The position numbers and the translations under genes were made by a program. From positions 1 to 17,634 of the forward strand of contig JAUYDU010000318.1 in assembly GCA_030691665.1 (NCBI GenBank): DNA of 17,634 bases, read 5' to 3'. Below are positions 14,057-17,634 of the stretch, piece after piece. How positions within the stretch are numbered: position 1 is the stretch's first letter; each line of letters opens with the position of its first letter. Source of the stretch: Chloroflexota bacterium (GTDB lineage Bacteria; Chloroflexota; Dehalococcoidia; SM23-28-2). Under the pieces are notes generated by a model that was not told the DNA's origin, made no database searches, and saw nothing but the letters and a program-made list of their open reading frames with translations.

Positions 14057-14108
14057 GAGAAATACTTCGGGCGATGCTAAGTATATTCTCCACTGCCTGG
14101 GGGTGCAA
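14057..14108 (-). promoter_or_regulatory. marR-RND promoter with overlapping inverted-repeat operator
   Basis: The minus strand reads TTGCAC (14103-14108), a 17 bp spacer and TATACT (14080-14085). The inverted repeat GAGAATATACTT (14079-14090) and AAGTATTTCTC (14057-14067), separated by 11 bp, covers the -10 box and start site. This is the usual position for a MarR operator; binding itself is inferred. Confidence 0.65.
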
Positions 14109-14120
14109 GGGGAAATGCAG

Positions 14121-14154
14121 GGCGGGGCCCCCCCGCCAACCCGCCTGAGGCGGG
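14121..14154. repeat. Two adjacent GC-rich hairpins between marR and the ABM gene
   Basis: GGCGGGG-CCC-CCCCGCC (14121-14137) is a perfect stem, followed by CCCGCCTGAGGCGGG (14140-14154), a member of the CCGCCTSAGGCGG palindrome family. No T-run follows, so termination is uncertain although the position, downstream of the ABM gene, would suit it. Confidence 0.55.
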
Positions 14155-14224
14155 CAGGCGCAAGCCCTGGCACTACTAGGTCCGGGGTACGGCTCTCGGG
14201 CCTAGCGGGGCTTCATTCTGGGCC

Positions 14225-14512
14225 TCAGCTCGCGGCGAAGGAGCGCTCGGCGTGGCCGGCCTGGATCAGCAGGTGTAGCTGCGACCGCAGGGACAGAGGA
14301 CGCGGCTCGTTGGCTACCCGGTCGGCGTCAGCCTCGCTGGCCCACACGCTAGCGCGGCCCACCTCGGCGGAGCCGTCCATGGCGGCGATCAGGTAGGAAG
14401 CCAGACAGCCTGGGTCGCCCTGGTTGATCTGCACCAACTCTCGGTTGATCCCTTCAACCTCATCCTCATGTCCGGCCATGGGCTTCATCAGGGAAAGTCT
14501 CAGGTAGGGCAT
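14225..14512 (-). CDS. Antibiotic biosynthesis monooxygenase (ABM)-like dimeric alpha/beta-barrel protein
   Basis: A 95-residue protein with the layout of the ABM/ferredoxin-like dimeric barrel family: strand PYLRLSLMKPM, helix EDEVEGINRELVQINQGDPG, strand CLASYLIAAMDG, strand VGRASVWASEADADRVAN and a C-terminal segment LHLLIQAGHAERSF. These features resemble the ABM pattern in which a W-x-S-x-x-A helix follows the third strand and a late histidine precedes the last strand. Members act as small monooxygenases or as ligand-binding or unknown proteins; the specific role is not readable. A clear GGAGGT lies six bases before the ATG. It has its own promoter candidate and is flanked by terminator-like structures, so is probably monocistronic. 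Confidence 0.7.
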   Translation of the reverse strand: MPYLRLSLMKPMAGHEDEVEGINRELVQINQGDPGCLASYLIAAMDGSAEVGRASVWASEADADRVANEPRPLSLRSQLHLLIQAGHAERSFAAS

Positions 14513-14594
14513 ATCATGACCTCCGCGCGCTGGTGAGGGCCAATGGTGGGCATAGGGCGGCTCTCGGATATGGGCAGGCAGGCGTTGTCGCCAG

Positions 14595-14621
14595 TTTATA
14601 GCAGGGGCCGAGGCGTTTCAA
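14595..14621 (-). promoter_or_regulatory. Promoter of the ABM-like gene
   Basis: The minus strand reads TTGAAA (14616-14621), a short 15 bp spacer and TATAAA (14595-14600), preceded by TGC, which makes an extended -10. It lies 83 bp before the ATG and just after the terminator of the zinc-ribbon gene. Confidence 0.55.
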
Positions 14622-14648
14622 CATCTGGCCATTGGCGCGAGAAAGAAA

Positions 14649-14674
14649 GGGCCTCGACCCACTGGTCGGGGCCC
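14649..14674 (-). terminator. Intrinsic terminator after the zinc-ribbon gene
   Basis: An 11 bp stem (GGGCCCCGACC with GGTCGAGGCCC, one G-U pair on the minus strand) with a 4-base loop is followed on the minus strand by CTTTCTTTCT. It closes a single-gene unit with the riboswitch and zinc-ribbon gene. Confidence 0.8.
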
Positions 14675-14700
14675 TCCTTAGCACTACGGCGGGCTCGGAT

Positions 14701-14910
14701 CTACAGTCTTAGCTTGCCGTGAGACGGCTGCCGCCGGCGCTGGCGATGGGGCTCGGATCCTTCCTCGTTCTGCAGCGCTTCGGCGGCGGCGGCGCCGGCC
14801 TCGTAGACGTAGCCACAGGAAAGGCAGGAGGCGTACGAGCCGTACCAGTCCTCTTCCGGGATCATGGAGCCGCGGCAGCGCGGGCAAAGTCTGGGCGGAG
14901 CTGCTTGCAT
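14701..14910 (-). CDS. Small zinc-ribbon protein downstream of a c-di-AMP riboswitch
   Basis: A 69-residue protein. The first 35 residues form a two-knuckle zinc ribbon, C9-P-R-C12 and C29-L-S-C32, with GSMIPEEDWYGSYAS between the knuckles, which would bind one zinc. The remainder (AAAAEALQNEEGSEPHRQRRRQPSHGK) is Ala-rich, then basic and probably disordered. The start is uncertain: an ATG nine codons upstream (14937) and a GTG one codon upstream are in frame; AGGAGGAGGGGG lies 12 bases before the ATG chosen. It is the only gene between the riboswitch terminator and the next terminator. Exact function is unknown; such ribbons occur in nucleic-acid-binding proteins and in adaptors. Confidence 0.72.
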   Translation of the reverse strand: MQAAPPRLCPRCRGSMIPEEDWYGSYASCLSCGYVYEAGAAAAEALQNEEGSEPHRQRRRQPSHGKLRL

Positions 14911-14993
14911 CACTGTACTATACCCCCTCCTCCTCATCGCATCGCCCAGAAGCTTGTACGTACCCCGACCCGTCGGGGCGCCTCGGGTGGATA

Positions 14994-15033
14994 TAAAAAG
15001 GCCTGTTGCCAGACAACCACCGGCAAGGCCTTT
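14994..15033 (-). terminator. Intrinsic terminator of the c-di-AMP riboswitch
   Basis: On the minus strand AAAGGCCTTGCC pairs with GGCAA...AGGCCTTT across a loop, ending in a T-run (AGGCCTTTTT). It begins 3 bases after the aptamer, the normal arrangement for transcriptional control by this class. Confidence 0.85.
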
Positions 15034-15036
15034 CGT

Positions 15037-15150
15037 GCGCCTCCGAGGTTAGTTGACGGGTTCGGGTTGAAAGGCTAACCCTACTCCCCGAGATGTCGGG
15101 GAGACTCACCCCAAGTTGGTCCCCCGTGTCGCATTAGGCGACTTCGGCGC
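15037..15150 (-). ncRNA. Cyclic di-AMP riboswitch (ydaO-yuaA type)
   Basis: The minus strand carries the conserved blocks of the ydaO aptamer in order: GCGCCGAAGTCGCCTAA at the 5' end, CGGGGGACCAACTTGGGGTGA, then a variable stem, AGTAGGG, and CGAACCCGTCAACTAACC followed by TCGGAGGCGC. The 5' GCGCC and 3' GGCGC form the closing helix P1. The variable stem is CTCCCCGA-GATG-TCGGGGAG as read on the plus strand (15084-15103). By family knowledge, c-di-AMP binding stabilises the aptamer and favours the downstream terminator, switching the gene off. The blocks are recognised from memory of the family; I could not run a covariance search. Confidence 0.9.
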
Positions 15151-15172
15151 GGGCGATTGTGACTTCAATAAT

Positions 15173-15201
15173 ATTGTATAGCAATCGCACAACCCTGTCA
15201 A
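15173..15201 (-). promoter_or_regulatory. Promoter driving the c-di-AMP riboswitch
   Basis: The minus strand reads TTGACA (15196-15201), a 17 bp spacer and TACAAT (15173-15178), a near-consensus promoter about 20 bp before the aptamer. Confidence 0.87.
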
Positions 15202-15240
15202 GGCGAACGCGCTGAAAGGACTGATTCACGGCTGGTGGGT

Positions 15241-15356
15241 GAGTGCCCTGCCTCCACCTAAAGGCGGGGGCATGAATTCGGTTACCGATGCCGCCCCGTT
15301 CACGGGGCGGTCGAGGATGCGCGCTGAATCGGCCATCGCTGGCCTGGGGACAGGCC
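15241..15356. other. Hairpin-rich gap upstream of the ABC operon
   Basis: The gap between the riboswitch promoter and the permease gene holds no gene. It has three hairpins: an imperfect one formed by GCCCTGCCT and AGGCGGGGGC (15245-15271) followed by ATGAATTC, a perfect CCGCCCCG-TTCA-CGGGGCGG (15291-15310), and GGCCTG-GGGA-CAGGCC (15341-15356). The first resembles the subterminal hairpins of IS200/IS605 elements, but no transposase is present. Confidence 0.35.
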
Positions 15357-15385
15357 TTGACAGGGACGAAAAGCGGGTGATACGG
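15357..15385 (+). promoter_or_regulatory. Candidate promoter of the peptide ABC operon
   Basis: A perfect TTGACA (15357-15362) is followed after 17 bp by a weak -10, ATACGG (or GATACG after 16 bp). It lies about 60 bp before the TTG start of the first permease and just after a small hairpin. Confidence 0.4.
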
Positions 15386-15446
15386 TCAGTCCATCGATAG
15401 GGTCTTATCAATCTTTCTTTCCGGCGGCGAGGGGGCGGGAGCAGCC

Positions 15447-16409
15447 TTGCAGCAGTACATAGTGCGGCGTACGCTCCTCAACATTGTCGTCATCTTCATG
15501 GTCATCAGCCTGGTCTTCCTCGCCCTGCGGGCGGCGCCCGGCGAGTTTGCCCTGCGCCAGGCCGGGGCCCAGATCACAGACGTTAGCTCGATGGAAGAGG
15601 CGATCGAGATCGTTCGCCACGATCTGGGCCTCGACAAGCCGATCCTTGAACAGTATGGGCGGTTCGCGACGGGCGTCCTGCGCGGCGATCTGGGCGATTC
15701 GTTTGTCAGCAAGAAGCCCGTGATGCTGGAGCTGAAGGATCGACTGGGCCCCTCCATCGAGCTGGGCATCCTCCAGATCATCGTGGCAATAGTGGTGGCC
15801 GTGCCCATAGGGATCGTCTCGGCCATCCGCCAGGATACCTGGCTGGACTACATCCTGCGGTTCTTTGCCATCTTCTGGCTGGCTGTGCCCTCTTTCTTTG
15901 TGGGGGTGCTGCTTCTCTACTCTTTTGCTCGCTGGGGCCACTGGAGTCCGCCCATCACCAACTACAAGGGCTTCTTTGAGGATCCTTTCCTGAATATGCA
16001 GGCCATGGTTCTCCCGGCGGTGGCGGGGGGCCTGGCCACCGGCGCTATCATCATGCGCTTTCTGCGCTCGCAAATGCTGGAGGTTCTCCGGCAGGACTAC
16101 GTGCGTACCGCCTGGTCGAAGGGTCTGCGGGAGCGAGCGGTGGTCCTGAGGCATGCCCTCACGAATGCTCTCATTCCTGTTCTTACCGTAATCGGCCTCC
16201 TCCTCGCGACCGTCGCCAGCGGCAACGTAGTGCTGGAGACCCTCTTCCAGCTGCCGGGCATTGGCTTCTACGCCGTCAATGCCGTTCAGCAGCACGACTA
16301 CCCGGTGGTCCAGGGCGTGGTGCTTGTCACGGCCGCAGGTCTGGTGTTTGTCAACCTGCTGGTGGACATAACCTACGCCTGGCTGGACCCGCGAATTCGC
16401 TACGGATAG
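15447..16409 (+). CDS. Peptide-type ABC transporter permease (OppB/DppB family)
   Basis: A 320-residue inner-membrane permease. It has the DppB/OppB pattern: first helix with a basic start (QQYIVRRTLLNIVVIFMVISLVFLALRAAPG), the loop DLGLDKPILEQYGRFATGVLRGDLGDSF (about 59-86), and the cytoplasmic EAA loop DYVRTAWSKGLRERAVVLRHALTNALIPV (about 217-245), which docks on the ATPase. It ends with the family's WLDPRIRYG. The start is TTG, chosen because GGGAG lies six bases upstream and the first helix begins at once. It is followed after 26 bp by the second permease and then a binding protein, on one strand. The order permease-permease-binding protein differs from the common binding-protein-first layout. 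Confidence 0.94.
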   Translation: MQQYIVRRTLLNIVVIFMVISLVFLALRAAPGEFALRQAGAQITDVSSMEEAIEIVRHDLGLDKPILEQYGRFATGVLRGDLGDSFVSKKPVMLELKDRLGPSIELGILQIIVAIVVAVPIGIVSAIRQDTWLDYILRFFAIFWLAVPSFFVGVLLLYSFARWGHWSPPITNYKGFFEDPFLNMQAMVLPAVAGGLATGAIIMRFLRSQMLEVLRQDYVRTAWSKGLRERAVVLRHALTNALIPVLTVIGLLLATVASGNVVLETLFQLPGIGFYAVNAVQQHDYPVVQGVVLVTAAGLVFVNLLVDITYAWLDPRIRYG

Positions 16410-16435
16410 CCGCCTGCTGCTAGGAAGGGGGTCCC

Positions 16436-17392
16436 GTGCTGGCGGGACAACAACGGGCCGAGGCAGGAGCCCTGGCGGCCGCGGAGGAGTTGTTTCTGCC
16501 GCGGCGGCTGGGCTGGCTCGACGTTGTCGGGCGCTTCGTTCGCCGCAAGCCGCTGGGGGCATTCGGATTCGTGGTCATCCTGATGCTGGCAGCGGCGGCG
16601 GGCGGCGCTCCCTGGCTCTCTCGCTACGACGCCGAGGACTGGTTCATGGTCTCTAACCCGAGCTACCTGCCCGGCTCCCTCCAGCCGGAGCGGGTGCGGG
16701 ATACGCGGGCCGACCCCAGTTGGCGGCACTGGTTCGGCACCGACCAGTTTGGCCGCGACAACTACGCCCGAGTGATCTGGGGCGCTCGCCGCTCCCTGGG
16801 GATAGGCATGGGCGCCCTGGCGTTCGCCGTCTTCTTCGGCTCAACCATCGGCATCGTCTCCGCCTACTTCCGCGGCTGGCTGGACACCTTCATCCAGCGG
16901 ATCATGGATTCCATCCAGGCCTTTCCAGCCCTGATGATCCTCCTGCTGCTGGTGAGTGTGACCGAGCCCGGTTTGCGGGCGGTGGCCGTGGGGCTGGGCT
17001 TTGTGACCGTCACGGGCGTTCAACGCATCGTGCGCAGCACTGTCCTCTCCGCTCGAGAGGACCCCTACGTGGAGGCGGCCAGGGTCGTCGGCTGCTCCGA
17101 CCTGCGCCTGATGGTCGTGCACATCCTGCCCAACGTGACGACGCCGATCATCGTCATCTTCTCCATCGGCCTGGGCACGGTCATCCTGGCCGAGGCGGCG
17201 CTGTCGTTTCTCGGCCTGGCGCCAGTTGGAGCCTCGTGGGGGATGATGCTGGAGGAGGGACGGGCCTATATGGTGACCCAACCGTGGACGGCACTGTCTG
17301 GCGGGGCGGCCATAACGTTGACAGTGATGGGATTCAACCTGGCGGGCGACGCTCTGCGCGACGTTCTCGACCCCCGCCTTCGCCTCACCTAG
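16436..17392 (+). CDS. Peptide-type ABC transporter permease (OppC/DppC family)
   Basis: A 318-residue permease forming a heterodimer with the preceding one. Family features are an N-terminal hydrophilic tail, first helix GAFGFVVILMLAAAAGGAPWLS, the large external loop ending HWFGTDQFGRDNYARVIWGARRSL (about 99-122), the following core helices, and an EAA loop DPYVEAARVVGCSDLRLMVVHILPN (about 206-230). It ends AGDALRDVLDPRLR, typical of DppC. The start is GTG with AGGAAGGGGG six to seven bases upstream. Substrate could be peptides, nickel, or sugars; the family does not distinguish them at this level. Confidence 0.94.
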   Translation: MLAGQQRAEAGALAAAEELFLPRRLGWLDVVGRFVRRKPLGAFGFVVILMLAAAAGGAPWLSRYDAEDWFMVSNPSYLPGSLQPERVRDTRADPSWRHWFGTDQFGRDNYARVIWGARRSLGIGMGALAFAVFFGSTIGIVSAYFRGWLDTFIQRIMDSIQAFPALMILLLLVSVTEPGLRAVAVGLGFVTVTGVQRIVRSTVLSAREDPYVEAARVVGCSDLRLMVVHILPNVTTPIIVIFSIGLGTVILAEAALSFLGLAPVGASWGMMLEEGRAYMVTQPWTALSGGAAITLTVMGFNLAGDALRDVLDPRLRLT

Positions 17393-17469
17393 GGGCGGGT
17401 GGTTGGAGCCTGATCCGGGACGGCCCATCACGAGGAACGAAGGTCTATTCGGAAAGGGGGTGCCTGCAT

Positions 17470-17634
17470 ATGTCTGAGCCAGACTACTGGCAGCGCTTCT
17501 GGAATCGGAGGCTGTCGCGGCGGCGGGTGCTACGAGCGGCCGCCCTGGGCGGCGCCGGGCTGGCCGCAGCGGCTGTGGTGGGCTGTGGCGGGGAAGAACC
17601 AGCAGGGGAAGCAAGCCCGACCGCTTCCCCGGCG
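17470..17634 (+). CDS. ABC transporter substrate-binding lipoprotein, N-terminal part (cut by window end)
   Basis: The 55 residues visible start MSEPDYWQRFWNRRLSRRRVL, then a hydrophobic Ala-rich stretch and a lipobox-like VVGCGG with the cysteine near residue 37, followed by a low-complexity Glu/Ala/Ser/Pro linker. The SRRRVLR run ahead of the hydrophobic core resembles a Tat signal, so the protein would be a Tat-exported lipoprotein. Placement directly after two Opp/Dpp permeases implies a family 5 solute-binding protein, although none of the binding domain is in the window. The ATG has AAGGGGGTG upstream. Confidence 0.75.
   Translation, partial: MSEPDYWQRFWNRRLSRRRVLRAAALGGAGLAAAAVVGCGGEEPAGEASPTASPA

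Noticed and set aside
10552..14148. Open frame of 1198 codons on the plus strand
   Set aside because: It runs antisense to the RND and marR genes. Its product is low-complexity His/Gly/Asp/Ala-rich sequence with no domain, as expected from the GC-rich codon pattern of the true genes on the minus strand.
15408..16562. Open frame of 384 codons on the minus strand
   Set aside because: It is antisense to the OppB-type permease, rich in Arg/His/Gln/Pro, without recognisable domains.
1..17634. CRISPR array, tRNA or rRNA genes
   Set aside because: No regularly spaced direct repeats, no tRNA cloverleaf with a recognisable T-arm, and no rRNA signature sequences were seen on either strand.

Overview
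The window reads as a GC-rich bacterial chromosome segment, most likely from an uncultured member of the Chloroflexota (Dehalococcoidia-like). This placement is inference. It rests on a LexA gene with a Gram-positive-type SOS box (GAAC-N4-GTTC, the type reported for Dehalococcoides), an RND pump without adapter or outer-membrane partner genes, a DUF3870 protein, a c-di-AMP riboswitch, and many short dispersed palindromic or REP-like repeats. There are no rRNA, tRNA, CRISPR or complete insertion sequence features.

Layout. 1-2035: holA (DNA polymerase III delta) converges on a lone Opp/Dpp-type ABC ATPase. 2081-4161: a two-gene candidate type II restriction-modification pair (PD-(D/E)xK nuclease, then an SPPY-type methyltransferase) with its own promoter directly behind lexA. 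4219-4982: lexA with a near-consensus promoter and SOS box. 5032-7681: a PIG-L/LmbE deacetylase, a NYN-domain protein with a probable C-terminal winged helix, and a fumarylacetoacetate-hydrolase-family enzyme. 7941-8989: two small convergent unknown genes and a DUF3870 protein. 9310-10151: a ClpP-like protease with a good promoter, overlapping at its stop codon with a 55-residue membrane protein. 10291-14108: marR and a large RND transporter overlapping by 13 bp, behind a promoter that overlaps an inverted repeat. 14225-15201: an antibiotic-biosynthesis-monooxygenase-like gene, then promoter, c-di-AMP (ydaO-type) riboswitch, intrinsic terminator, small zinc-ribbon gene and terminator. 15357-17634: a peptide-type ABC operon (two permeases, then the start of a Tat/lipoprotein solute-binding protein cut by the window end).

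The most informative finding is in the repeats. One family (core GCCTGCCCTGAGC...GAAGGG) occurs at least six times. Four copies flank the lexA/PIG-L divergent region, each pointing its GAAGGG end at the neighbouring gene, and the proximal copies supply part of the ribosome binding sites. Two copies are translated inside the RND pump. One of these sits in one arm of a tandem duplication of the marR-RND junction: the arms are 158 and 182 bp and differ by exactly 24 bp, which is the repeat. This is an internal with/without comparison showing that the element was gained or lost as a unit. The duplication also gives the pump a second copy of its first membrane helix.

The second is the c-di-AMP riboswitch, complete with promoter and terminator, which appears to control only a 69-residue zinc-ribbon protein. 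That is not one of the usual targets of this riboswitch (cell-wall hydrolases, potassium transport).
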